DNA from: Morinoia aosen
Lineage: Eukaryota > Arthropoda > Malacostraca > Amphipoda > Talitridae
DNA: 64,000 bases
Direction of reading: 5' to 3'
Assembly (NCBI GenBank): GCA_030386875.1
Contig: CM059580.1
Coordinates: 434,001 to 498,000, forward strand
Positions within the stretch are counted from its first letter, which is position 1. Each line of letters begins with the position of its first letter. Made by a program: the position numbers and the translations under genes. The notes beneath the pieces are model-generated. The model saw nothing but the letters and a program-made list of their open reading frames with translations, was not told the DNA's origin and made no database searches. Shown piece after piece: positions 10,861 to 21,062 of the stretch.

Positions 10861-12372
10861 TCTTCGATTCTAATTTTTGCTAAAAATTATTTATAATTCT
10901 TTAAAACTATAAGTAAACCAAAACAGAGTTAGAACGCTTTGCTGAAAAATCTAAAAAATACGCAATGTTTTTGTTGATTGTTTTGTTCTAAGTATGAAAC
11001 AGCGTATTTATTCCTATCACCTAATACCGTCATGTTATCTAGTTATTGAGGGTTTGCACAGATATATATGAGAAACCTACGAGTGCGAAATATAATTTTT
11101 GTACCCAGCATTGATGTATATTTTGTAGTTAAAAGCAGGAATTATTAATTGAAAGCATCGCAAATTCATTCTGTATATTTCTGTTTTGTTCATTTTTCCT
11201 TCAATTAATACATAAGAACTGGAAAATAGTAGTTAATGTGTTGCAAGTTACTTGTAGAACATTTCAGCTGATGCAATACATTGTACTCACATAAAGAGTG
11301 GTAACTCTGTATGCTCAAAATGATGCATTGATTGATAATGATCATAAACATTTCTAGGCTGTAGGTTATGATTCATTGCCAATGAGTAGTCTTTGCCGAA
11401 ACCTGAAGCTATGGTCTAGTGCACAAAGACTTCTAGTTTTCAAGTCATGTTATCAAAATTGATATGGATTCCGTGTTTTTAAGTCAAGTTAACATGTATT
11501 AATAATAAAAATTTCTGCTCATTTCTCAAGTTATTCCTTGAATGTAATTTGGTTCTTTCAGAGTTATATTGTATTTCACTATATCATCATCATGTTTAAT
11601 TTTTATCTCCGTATCACTCCCCAGTTTCTAAGCAAGTATACGCTGAAATGGAGAATTTTATAATTATCTTGATACATTTTTAAAAACTGAAATAGTATTC
11701 GTTTTGTAGCATTATATAATTAATTACTTCTTGTTAAGGAAGATTTGGAAATGTTGTAAGGTTATCTATATCGGCATTGAGACACTTGGAAAAAATTGAA
11801 ATACGATGTAAACGAGCTGCAATGAAAATAATTTCACACACTAGCAAAAACTTCACTTACAGTCACACACACATTGTAACTGAAAACAATGCACTATCTC
11901 AGCTGCAATGGTTTTTGCATTTATGCGATAGTACAAATTCTCTTACTGGAAACGTTTCCAATTGCTCCAAAAAACACGAAATGAGAAGAACCTGGGCGTT
12001 TATTAAAATTACAAAGTGTCCAATACAAAGTAAAAAGTTAGACGAAAATAAGAGATGGTATCATATTACACGCAAAGAAGTGACTTTTATTCGTAAAAAA
12101 CGCTCCGAAAACGTCAGAACCCTGCGGTGAAAGCAGAACAACTTTTGCTTATTATATATAGCCGAAATGTAACATAGAGTTGAGCAATAATATGACACCT
12201 TTTCTGCATTGTTACCCTGCATAGTGTAGGTACAGAGAAGAATTAACTATTAACTATTATAATTTCAATGAATTAGTGCTTACTTAGTAATAAAAAACTG
12301 TTGATGCATATCTATGCTTCTCAGTGTAGACAATGCCTACATTACCTACTCAGAAAACACTTGTCAGTAATA
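10861..12372. other. interior of hAT-like element, no gene recognised
   Basis: AT-rich sequence. The longest open frame (11777-12130, plus strand, about 117 codons with no ATG at its start) is Lys-, Thr- and His-rich and matches no family that I know. It could be a decayed coding remnant. No splice-framed gene was detected. Confidence 0.35.
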
Positions 12373-13002
12373 TACAGGGTGTTTCAGATTCAGAATAAGA
12401 GGCAAAAAATTGCACACCAACTAGAAGATATCCAAATAAAAACTTTTTCTTCTATAAAATTTTCCGAAGAAAGAGACATTGAGATATTAGCAGTTTATTG
12501 TTTTTAAGGGGGAAATTTAATGAATAAACTACTCGCAATATTGATTTTGAATTTACGTTGATCCGGCGAAATGTGCTAGTTGCAAGACCTCCTAGATCTC
12601 CTGACATGACTCCACTCGATTTCAATTTTTGGGACACGTGAAGAGCCTTGTCTATGCTACACCCATTGAGTCTGAGGAAGATCTTGTGGCCAGAATTGCA
12701 GTGGCTGCAGGTGAGATACCTTAATGCCAGACGTGTTTCCTAATATTCGGCAGCCGGTAAGGCTAACATTCGAAAAGTGCATAGATGTAGGTGGAACACA
12801 TTTTGAACAATTTTTGTAAAGTAAATTCAGAACCAATATTGCGAGTAATTGTGCCATTAAATTTCAACCTTAAAAACAATTAACACCTAATACCTCCCAA
12901 CCCCGATTTTTTGGGGGGAAATTTCATAGGACAAAAAGTGTTTATTTGGCCATTTTCTACTTGATGTGCAATTTTGTACCTCGTGTTCTGAAACACTCAG
13001 TA
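12373..13002 (+). mobile_element. Tc1/IS630-like transposon relic with TIRs
   Basis: The ends are imperfect inverted repeats of about 48 bp: TACAGGGTGTTTCAGATTC on the left, and GAAACACTCAGTA on the right read inward. Both are flanked by TA (12371-12372, 13003-13004). The interior, plus strand about 12575-12840, encodes in shifted frames the C-terminal part of a DDE transposase. RPPRSPDMTPLDFNFW is seen, then a THFEQFL-type end, the usual layout of insect transposases of this superfamily (catalytic acidic residue in the PLDF block). Stops and frameshifts break it, so it is inactive. It lies inside the hAT-like element and therefore arrived with or after it. Confidence 0.7.
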
Positions 13003-13059
13003 TACATAATTGTGTACACGACTCGTCATAAATGACGGGTTTCGATATTGTCTGTATAG

Positions 13060-13182
13060 AAATCTTTCAGATGTGGACCATAAAGAAATATTTCCATCCT
13101 AATAGCACCCGCGATTAAAATATTCTAATACTTGTGCACTTGTGAAACTCGCATCACAGATACAGTAGTTAAGCATCTTTAA
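13060..13182 (-). repeat. dispersed repeat, copy 2 of 3 (inverted)
   Basis: The reverse complement matches 15373-15495 and 955-1060: AAGATGCTTAA, then a TATCTGTGATGCGAGTTTC-like core and a GGATGGAAATATTT end. It is more diverged than the other two copies. Confidence 0.7.
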
Positions 13183-14245
13183 GAGCGTGAAAGGGAGACA
13201 GACCAAACAACAAAGACGAACAGTCAATTTTATTTGTTCAATGAAATTTCCTGTTGAATGTCTTCCGTATTTCTGATGGCGGCTTTGTGGAAGAAAAAGT
13301 TTTCTTCAGGTGGCCTCTCTTAGTTCACAGACAAGAATTTGAAACTGATGAAATGAGATCTTTTTGTTCGTTGTTTTTTGTTTTGCAGCTGCATCTTTTC
13401 TTTTCGATTTTTGTGTTTAAATTTAACTTTCTATAATTAAGCATGTTTGCGCTTCTAGCAGACCTGCATTAACCTTAAATAGCTTTAATTAAAATTACTT
13501 GTTACGCTTTGGCGTTCACTCATTAAATCATCTTTGAGCTTGCTCTGCTTAGGCAGCACGTCGTCCTTTTAATAAAAGCGGGTCTGGTACCTCTAACTTA
13601 TTTCTCTTGCGTAAAAAGTAGTCTCTTTCTGCGACTTGAACTCCTCGACCCGGCTTTTGCAGCCTCTTCAATAGGCACTTATTATTGAAGGTAATTAATT
13701 GTCAAATAATTGTTAAAATCTTAGTGCTATATGCAATCTTGCAATAAGATACGATATTCACCTAGTCGGCGACCAGACATCTTAAAACTCTGTATCTCTC
13801 TACTCAGAACGCATCTAAAATTCCCTACCGGAGTACCGTACTGATGACCGGCCGCGTCCATTGGGTGTCTTCTATTTTTAGCGAGTATCGTTTCAAAAAC
13901 TAACCTCACGTTAAAGAAGATCTTCGGTCTCTATTTTAAAGGAATTTAATAATAAAAATATTACAGAGGACGCTGCTGAGCGTACTGTTGGAATCCTCAA
14001 GATCTGCCTAACTTGGGTACGGTTTCTCTTTTTGCGCAGGAGAAAAGGGAAACGACTTGCTGTTGTTCCCTTGAAGTTCTTCTGTATTTGAAATAAATGT
14101 TCGAGCAGTTGCCCTTAAGTTTTAAATCCTAAAACTCCATTGTATTAACATAGGAGAGATTGCGCTCACGAAATAGCTAAACCTATTTATTAATTTGTTC
14201 AAAGGAGACACTTGATCATTTATTGTATAAGAACAATCAATACTA
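13183..14245. other. interior of hAT-like element, no gene recognised
   Basis: No family recognised. Short open frames occur on both strands without motifs. A CT-rich stretch lies near 13500-13680. Confidence 0.35.
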
Positions 14246-15023
14246 TACCGGGTGTCCCACAAAAATGTCCCGGACTTTTTAATTGATAATATCTCCGCTT
14301 TAAATTAACATATTTTAATTGTCTTTTATTTACAATTTAGTCAATTTTGTTTCCTTTTGAAGTAATTTAAGTTTTTGAAAATCAGTTAAATAAACTTTAA
14401 GACGATCGATTTACTGAAAGGGGTAGAAAAATTGTTCAAAGGGAAAGTTTTAAAAACGACACTGGTATTCTTCTTCATTCCTCAATACCCACTGTTAAGA
14501 ATAATTTCATAAAGATGTATCGTACATACAACTAAGTATTTAAACCCTCTGAGAGGTTTCAAGTTTCAAGTGTTCTCAATAATAGTGTTTCAAGGACTGA
14601 TAAAAAACGGTGGAATAATGGGTAAAACTCTTCGTTCAATGGTGGCTAGAAGTAATACTTGCCTTGAGAGAAATGGAGGGTATGTCGTTGGATACTAAAA
14701 TTACCTCATTTATTTAAACGTTATATAAGGTAATGATTTGTTACTCCTTAAAATTTTTGTGTGTTCAGTTTTCTTGAAACTACAAAATAAGGAAGAATAT
14801 CAATATCGTTTTAAAAACTTTTCCTCTGAAAAATTAATTTTTCTGCTCGTTTCAGTAAATTGAACATTGTACAGTGGTTATTCAACCGATTTTCAAAAAT
14901 TTAAATTATTCGAAAAGGAAACAAAATTTACTACATTGTGAAAAAAGGCAATTAAAATATGTTAATTTAAAGCTGAGATGTAATTAATTAAAAAGCGGGG
15001 ACATTTTTATAGGACACCCGGTA
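14246..15023. mobile_element. fold-back MITE with long inverted repeats
   Basis: The ends read TACCGGGTGTCC... and ...GGACACCCGGTA and are flanked by TA (14244-14245 and 15024-15025). Similarity between the arms continues inward for about 250 bp (14246-14500 against 14775-15023), with TTTAAATTAACATATTTTAA and TTTGTTTCCTTTT conserved in both. The centre is unique. There is no coding sequence. The TA duplication and CACCCGGTA ends suggest a Tc1/mariner-type transposase moved it. Confidence 0.8.
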
Positions 15024-16244
15024 TAATAAAAAGCCAGGTGTCCGTCAATGATAACTATAAGTTCTCGTGTGTAATTTCCCCCATCTCATTACAATGGGAA
15101 TCTGCTTGCTTGGATAGTATCATAAATACCATCGAAATATGAAAAATCAGGCATCTGCTTACTTATGTTTATAAGTAAAAAACATTGCGTGAAAATCGAA
15201 TCAACTGTCAAGAAAATGCGACTCATTGCATTTAAATTTCAAAGGCATTTAAATGCTTAAAAAGTATGGCAAATTTTTTAAAAACCTCTTGCGAACAATA
15301 AATTAAATTACAATTCAGGTAGGTATCATGTTATACAATTTGCTTGGTTGTTGTGTGCGTTTGTGACGTTTTTAAAGATGCTTAATGACCGTATCTGTGA
15401 TACGAGTTTTACCAGTGCACAAGTACGAGAATACTGTATTTTAATCGCAGGTACTATTACAATGGATATATTTGTTTGCCATTTTTATCTTGAGATTTTT
15501 TAAAACGATACCATTGGATCCCGTCATTTTTGAACAATCATGTACACTAGTATCTTGATTATTAACAATCTGTAGTCAATTTAAAAGTCGTTCGCTAATA
15601 AAGAATATAATGAACATATGCACAGGTTTCAACACCTGCAACCGTTTACTACTAAGAATAAGTGTCGTGTGTTTATTTATACGTTTTGTGTCACGCTGTT
15701 AAGAATAATTGATAGGAAAAAAATAGCACTGGCGGTCTTGGTTCCAGTTCACGGTCAATTGATACACTCATTTTCGTTGTGCAATAGCTCTGTAATAAGT
15801 CACTTTCATCACAATTAGAGCGATCCAGAGCCTTATATACTCAAGTTTGTATCGTGAATACCGAGTTCGGCGGGGTATTGCATATTGAAATATGCTGTAT
15901 TGTATATTACAATATACTGTATTGCAATGTACTGTATTGTATATTACAATATACATACACAAGTTCGCAGTTGCTTTCAGTAATGCTGAATTTCTGTATC
16001 TTGGATACGACACGAATGGCTATAACTACTTCTCTTGCGGCTCAAAAATGCTGTGTTCTGAGTGTTTATTACTCTTATAAGAAAATTAAGTTACCTTTGG
16101 AATAAGCTGAAAGCATGGAAACTCCACTCAAACGAAAATTTGTTGATGAAAGGTATTGAATTTTGTCATTTTTTACGGTCTGTGTACACTAGTTAAGAAA
16201 TAAAATATTCATCTTATAAATTATGAATAGGTGAAGTTGGAGTC
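15024..16244. other. interior of hAT-like element, includes dispersed repeat
   Basis: Contains the third dispersed repeat (15373-15495). A small palindromic cluster of TGTATTGTATATTACAATATA-like words lies at 15893-15956. No gene was recognised; open frames here are short and without motifs. Confidence 0.35.
15373..15495 (+). repeat. dispersed repeat, copy 3 of 3
   Basis: Matches 955-1060 closely (CTGTGATACGAGTTTTACCA, then GGATATATTTGTTTGCCA) and the inverted copy at 13060-13182, including the AAGATGCTTAA left part that copy 1 lacks. Confidence 0.75.
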
Positions 16245-16605
16245 ACAAAATTGTGAATAGGCGGAGTCGGTGTTGGAGTCGCCAAATTCTGGAGAAATGG
16301 AGTCGGAGTCGGAGTCGCCAAATTCTGAAAAGGTGGAGTCGGAGTCGGAGTTGCCAAATTCTGAAAAGGTGGAGTCGGAGTCGGAGTCGGAGTCGCCAAA
16401 TTCTGAAAAGGTGGAGTCGGAGTCGGAGTTGCCAAATTCTGAAAAGGTGGAGTCGGAGTCGGAGTCGGAGTCGCCAAATTCTGAAAAGGTGGAGTCGGAG
16501 TCGGAGTCGGAGTCGCCAAAATCTGAAAAGGTGGAGTCGGAGTCGGAGTCGGAGTCGCCAAATTCTGGAAAGGTGGAGTCGGAGTCGGAGTCGCTAATTT
16601 ATTCC
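16245..16605. repeat. right subterminal GGAGTC array
   Basis: Eight blocks of two to four GGAGTC hexamers are each separated by a spacer GCCAAATTCTGAAAAGGT or a close variant, giving a period of about 42-54 bp. The right terminal 17 bp of the hAT-like element follow at 16607-16623. Both strands stay open because the hexamer has no stop; the Ser/Arg/Glu frames are not genes. Confidence 0.92.
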
Positions 16606-16623
16606 ACCGACTCCGCAACCCTG

Positions 16624-17913
16624 GTGTGGTGTGGCTGGTGGTGTGTGTGGTGTGCGTGGTGTGGCTGGTGGTGTGTGTGGTGTGTGTGGTGTGGCTGGTG
16701 GTGAGTGTGGTGTGTGTGGTGTGGCTGGTGGTGTATGTGGTGTGTGTGGTGTGGCTGGTGGTGTGTGTGGTGTGTGTGGTGTGGCTGGTGGTGTGTGTGG
16801 TGTGTGTGGTGTGGCTGGTGGTGAGTGTGGTGTGGAGTGTGTGGTGTGGCTGGTGGTGTATGTGGTGTGTGTGGTGTGGCTGGTGGTGAGTGTGGTGTGT
16901 GTGGTGTGGCTGGTGGTGTGTGTGGTGTGGCTGGTGGTGAGTGTGGTGTGGTGTGTGTGGTGTGGTGTGTGTGGTGTGGCTGGTGGTGTATGTGGTGTGT
17001 GTGGTGTGGCTGGTGGTGTGTGTGGTGTGGCTGGTGTTGTGGGTGGTGGTGTGTTGTGTGCTGTGTGTGGTGTGTGGTGTGGCTGGTGGTGTGTGGTGTG
17101 GCTGGTGGTGTGTGTGGTGTGGCTGGTGGTGTGTGTGGTGTGGCTGGTGGTGTGTGTGGTGTGCTGTGTGCGTTGTGGCTGGTGGTGTGTGTGTGGTGTG
17201 CTGTGTGCGTTGTGGCTGGTGGTGGGTTGTGTGCTGTGTGTGTTGTGTGTGGTGGGGCTGGTGGTGTGTGTGGTGTGTGGTGTGTGGTGTGGCTGGTGGT
17301 GTGTGTGGTGTGGCTGGGGGTGTGTTGTGTGCTGTGTGTGTTGTGTGTGGTGGGGCTGGTGGTGTGTGTGGTGTGTGGTGTGTGTGGTGTGGCTGGTGGT
17401 GGGTTGTGTGCTGTGTGTGTTGTGTGTGGTGGGGCTGGTGGTGTGTGTGGTGTGTGGTGTGTGTGGTGTGGCTGGTGGTGTGTGTGGTGTGGCTGGTGGT
17501 GTGTTGTGTGCTGTGTGTGGTGTGTGGTGTGGCTGGTGGTGTGTGTGGTGTGTGGTGTGTGTGGTGTGGCTGGTGGTGTGTGTGGTGTGCTGTGTGTGGT
17601 GTGGCTAGTGGTGTGTTGTGTGCTGTGTGTGGTGTGTGGTGTGTGTGGTGTGCTGTGTGTGGTGTGTGGTGTGGCTGGTGGTGTGTGTTGTGCTGTGTGT
17701 GGTGTGTGTGGTGTGCTGCGTGTGGTGTGTGGTGTGTGTGTGGTGTGGCTGGTGGTGTGTGTGGTGTGTGTGGTGTGGCTGGTGGTGTGTTGTGTGCTGT
17801 GTGTGGTGTGTGGTGTGGCTGGTGCTGTGTGTGGTGTGTGGTGTGTGTGGTGTGATGTGTGTGGTGTGTGGTGTGCTGTGTGTGGTGTAGCTGGTGATGT
17901 GTGTGGTGTGCGT
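16624..17913. repeat. GTGTGGTGTGGCTGG array, right part, to the gap
   Basis: About 1.3 kb of irregular GTGTGGTGTGGCTGGTGG repeats, with GCTGTGTG and TTGTGTG variants becoming more common towards the right. It is cut by the N gap, so true length is unknown. The long frames over it lack stops only because the repeat lacks TAA, TAG and TGA in phase. Confidence 0.95.
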
Positions 17914-18413
17914 NNNNNNNNNNNNNNNNNNNNNNNNNNNNNNNNNNNNNNNNNNNNNNNNNNNNNNNNNNNNNNNNNNNNNNNNNNNNNNNNNNNNNNN
18001 NNNNNNNNNNNNNNNNNNNNNNNNNNNNNNNNNNNNNNNNNNNNNNNNNNNNNNNNNNNNNNNNNNNNNNNNNNNNNNNNNNNNNNNNNNNNNNNNNNNN
18101 NNNNNNNNNNNNNNNNNNNNNNNNNNNNNNNNNNNNNNNNNNNNNNNNNNNNNNNNNNNNNNNNNNNNNNNNNNNNNNNNNNNNNNNNNNNNNNNNNNNN
18201 NNNNNNNNNNNNNNNNNNNNNNNNNNNNNNNNNNNNNNNNNNNNNNNNNNNNNNNNNNNNNNNNNNNNNNNNNNNNNNNNNNNNNNNNNNNNNNNNNNNN
18301 NNNNNNNNNNNNNNNNNNNNNNNNNNNNNNNNNNNNNNNNNNNNNNNNNNNNNNNNNNNNNNNNNNNNNNNNNNNNNNNNNNNNNNNNNNNNNNNNNNNN
18401 NNNNNNNNNNNNN
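17914..18413. other. assembly gap, 500 N
   Basis: Exactly 500 undetermined bases. A round number indicates a placeholder of unknown true size. It separates a GT-rich minisatellite from a telomeric array. Confidence 0.99.
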
Positions 18414-18796
18414 AACCTAACCTAACCTAACCTAACCTAACCTAACCTAACCTAACCTAACCTAACCTAACCTAACCTAACCTAACCTAACCTAACCTAA
18501 CCTAACCTAACCTAACCTAACCTAACCTAACCTAACCTAACCTAACCTAACCTAACCTAACCTAACCTAACCTAACCTAACCTAACCTAACCTAACCTAA
18601 CCTAACCTAACCTAACCTAACCTAACCTAACCTAACCTAACCTAACCTAACCTAACCTAACCTAAACCTAACCTAACCTAACCTAACCTAACCTAACCTA
18701 ACCTAACCTAACCTAACCTAACCTAACCTAACCTAACCTAACCTAACCTAACCTAACCTAACCTAACCTACCTAACTAACCTAACCTAACCTAAAT
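18414..18796. repeat. telomeric (AACCT)n array
   Basis: About 75 copies of AACCT, the complement of the arthropod telomere repeat TTAGG. They are perfect except for one extra A near 18665 and degenerate units in the last 30 bp (ACCTACCTAACTAACC). The C-rich strand reads 5' to 3' into the right-hand sequence, which is how a left chromosome end looks. It could be a true end, a healed break or an interstitial array. Confidence 0.95.
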
Positions 18797-19753
18797 CGGG
18801 GGGTGACTCTGAATTAAATTCTAGAATTATCGCGCTTGTTTGTTCGTATCTTGTTTTTTATGAAGGTGGTGCCCGCTGATTTTATAGTTTTCCTTGAGCC
18901 CAGTTTCGAATTCGCTGAAGTTCTCCATGTTGTATTAGTTGATATAAATGAGTCCCTTGGATTTATTGAGTTTTGGGTGGGCGAAGACTTCACATGGCAC
19001 TCCGTTTATATTAGTGATGGTCAACAGTGTCTGGCCTTGCCTGTTATCTCTGGCCTCGAGTGTGAAGCTCTCCCTTCCACTGGTGGTGATGGATTTGGGC
19101 GGAGATCCGGTCGCTGTGCGAATTACGTTTTTCACCAAGTAGGAGTCTATCTTACGTTTTGTTTCGGGTGTAAACTTCATGGGAAAGAAGCGTGTGAAGC
19201 TCCGCTGTGGTGGCTGTTCGGTAAAATCGAGAGGGACAAATTTGTTCTTTCTCCTATGTCTCGCACTCTTGGTAACCTTCCCTTGTTCCTCCGGAGGTGA
19301 CAAATGGGCTGATAGAGCTCGGGTTACTTCCTCGACGGTGTTTTCCAGGTTTTTAATTATTTCCTCAATGCAGGTTGGGGGTATGTCAGAGTTACTGTCT
19401 TCGGTATTCAGTTTCGAGATGTCACGATCCGGTAACACCCTGCTTATCGATCTAACCAACTGGTTAAGGTTCCTCTCTATGTTGGTGATGCGGTTGGTGA
19501 TATTTTTTTGGTGCTCTCCATTATGAGCTGTATGGTTCGTTGCCATCAGTGAAGATCCACACGTAGTTGTACAGACACTTGCTGGCTCGCCTGTCATTGC
19601 GGCGATAGGTGTCCTGATAGATTTTACTTCATTTGGCTGGGTCGTCACTTTTGTTGGCTCCTTCGCTCGCTGCTTCTGGTCCTTCCCGGTGCGTCCCCGG
19701 TTAGGCCGCGGGCCTCCACCGCCCCTCCTCATATCGCCTGGTCCTCGGGGCAC
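18797..19753 (-). pseudogene. LINE ORF1 (gag-like), 3'-truncated at the telomere array
   Basis: The minus-strand frame opens at 19753, with the first ATG at 19732 (MRRGGGGPRPNRG). It runs about 265 codons to a TAA at 18935-18937. In-frame similarity to gag continues after that stop (MENFSEFETGLKENYKISG) until the telomere repeats near 18797. The N-terminal half is basic and Pro/Gly-rich. A middle segment (ITNIERNLNQLVRSISRVL) may form a coiled coil. The last 80 residues (FTLEARDNRQGQTLL...FAHPKLNKSKGLIYI) match the RNA-binding gag region of I/Jockey-group LINEs, upstream of the CCHC knuckles. The knuckles, ORF2 and tail are missing. Loss of a 3' half is not the usual LINE 5' truncation; it suggests a break with telomere repeats added. 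Group membership is by motif only. Confidence 0.7.
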
Positions 19754-20704
19754 GAGGCCACCAGAACCAGGGGTGTATGTTTCCTTTTTACTCGCGATTT
19801 GCGAGTTTTATTTAACACTCAAAACACAGGTTAGGAACTATCCTATTTCAATATGAAAAAAAAATATAATTTTTTTAAATGATTATTAATAGAAAATGTA
19901 ATATCAAAAATATTTAAAATAAAATATGAGATTTATTAATATTCATTATAGTTATATAATAAATAAAATTTTTGTTAAAAAAATTCTCGCATTCAATATC
20001 GTGTTGTGACCGATAAACTACGACTTCAGGATTCCCGGCCACTATAAATTGCCGACAGACGATAGACAATGGACTGTGATGTTTGTCCAATAAATTATTT
20101 CCAAGTCATTATTCTTTTCTTTCCTTTTCCACGGAAATTATTGCTTTTCCATGCAGTTGAAGCGAGGCCTATATTGAAAACAGTTCCGGTAATTGGTGAT
20201 AATTTATTAAAAACGTGGTTAAATTAACCGAAGGAATTGCACTTTATTAGATAGCATTTTTAATGCGATTAAAAGTTCACGTTTATTGCCAAACAGTTTT
20301 AAAATGGTTTACAAGGTGAAAACAGGCAAAATAAACACTTTAAATGGTTGACGACTTGAGACTTGAAAACGTTTCGATTCAAGTAGCTTGAACACACGAG
20401 CTTACAACAATGCACAGATACCGAGGCAGCCCGCAGGCGCTGACAACACTGTCAAAACCTGACAACCGCACGTGTTGCTCACAAATTACGGCGTACGAGC
20501 AGAGCATATAGGGGCAACAATCCACGCATTAGCCAGCGCGATACACACCATAAGATCTGCACCCTGCCTCGCTCTCTCACTCCCGACTGACCAACTCTCA
20601 GCCCAAACTTTGCTGCTGCTGCAGCCGGACTACTTCTTAGGCTCGTGTTTTCGGTAAGGTGGTCAACGTGAAAATGCCTCGGTCACAGTGTTACACGGAG
20701 ATGA
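19754..20704. other. unassigned sequence, includes probable 5' UTR of the gag fragment
   Basis: The first 100 bp (GAGGCCACCAGAACC...) may be the leader of the gag fragment. 19850-20000 is very AT-rich. 20380-20660 is GC-richer and holds a 61-codon open frame without recognisable motifs. I see no defined gene. Confidence 0.35.
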
Positions 20705-20900
20705 GGTGGTTCATTATATCAAATACATAAAAATGAATTAAAAGAATTGTTAGAAAATATATATGTTAACAAATTAATAGAAATTATTCATCTACATAAA
20801 AATGAAAATCTAATTTAAAAAGTGATAGAATATATTCAAGACTTGAAAATTTTTTTTAGAACCTCAAGCAAGATGAAATTATTTAAAAAGAGAATTAGTT
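20705..20900 (+). pseudogene. AT-rich coding relic, part 1 (unrecognised)
   Basis: The plus-strand frame is open from 20705 to a TAA at 20816. It then stays open past an in-frame ATG at 20873 up to the insertion point of LINE copy A. Across the insertion the frame would stop after four codons. Composition is rich in Lys, Asn, Ile and Glu (for example NELKELLENIYVNKLIEII), which looks like protein rather than random AT-rich DNA. I do not recognise the family. The neighbouring blocks at 27187-27708 and 39497-40241 share strand and composition, so all may derive from one AT-rich foreign segment. Confidence 0.35.
20888..20900. repeat. target-site duplication of LINE copy A, left
   Basis: AAGAGAATTAGTT, identical to 27025-27037 on the other side of copy A. 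A 13-bp duplication is a normal length for I-group LINEs and fixes both ends of the element. Confidence 0.9.
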
Positions 20901-21062
20901 ATTATTATTATTATTGTAATTGTTTAACCACCGTTACCACTAACAAGTGATCCGCACAGTGAGTCGCAGTAACATATTACATTTCAAGCACAATTCAAAC
21001 TAAAATTATAAATGGCATCACTATCAATTTGCCTGTCTTTATAATTTAGAACTCATGGGAAA

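Larger units (their letters stand above)
10618..16623. mobile_element. hAT-like DNA transposon, 6.0 kb, no transposase seen
   Basis: The left end begins CAGGGTTGCGGAGTCGG and the right end is its exact reverse complement, a perfect 17-bp terminal inverted repeat starting with CAGGG, as in hAT elements. The 8 bp on each side are identical (GTGTGGTG at 10610-10617 and 16624-16631), matching hAT target-duplication length. The surrounding array is itself GTGTGG-rich, so the duplication alone is weak proof; interruption of that array on both sides is the stronger argument. Inside each end is an array of GGAGTC hexamers. The interior carries two other transposon remnants and I found no hAT transposase domain, so the element is probably non-autonomous or decayed. 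Confidence 0.65.

Noticed and set aside
11777-12130. 117-codon frame inside the hAT-like element as a transposase
   Set aside because: No BED finger, hAT dimerisation motif or catalytic block could be seen; it starts without ATG.
16626-18430. Frames up to 531 codons over the GTGTGG array and the N gap
   Set aside because: Low-complexity repeat translation that even runs through undetermined bases; not genes.
18836-19526. Plus-strand frames of 154 and 115 codons
   Set aside because: They lie opposite the gag fragment, which has recognisable motifs on the minus strand.
20206-20225. AAAACGTGGTTAAA as another 5' LINE module
   Set aside because: Only about ten bases match and the TTCCCTTTACC part is missing.
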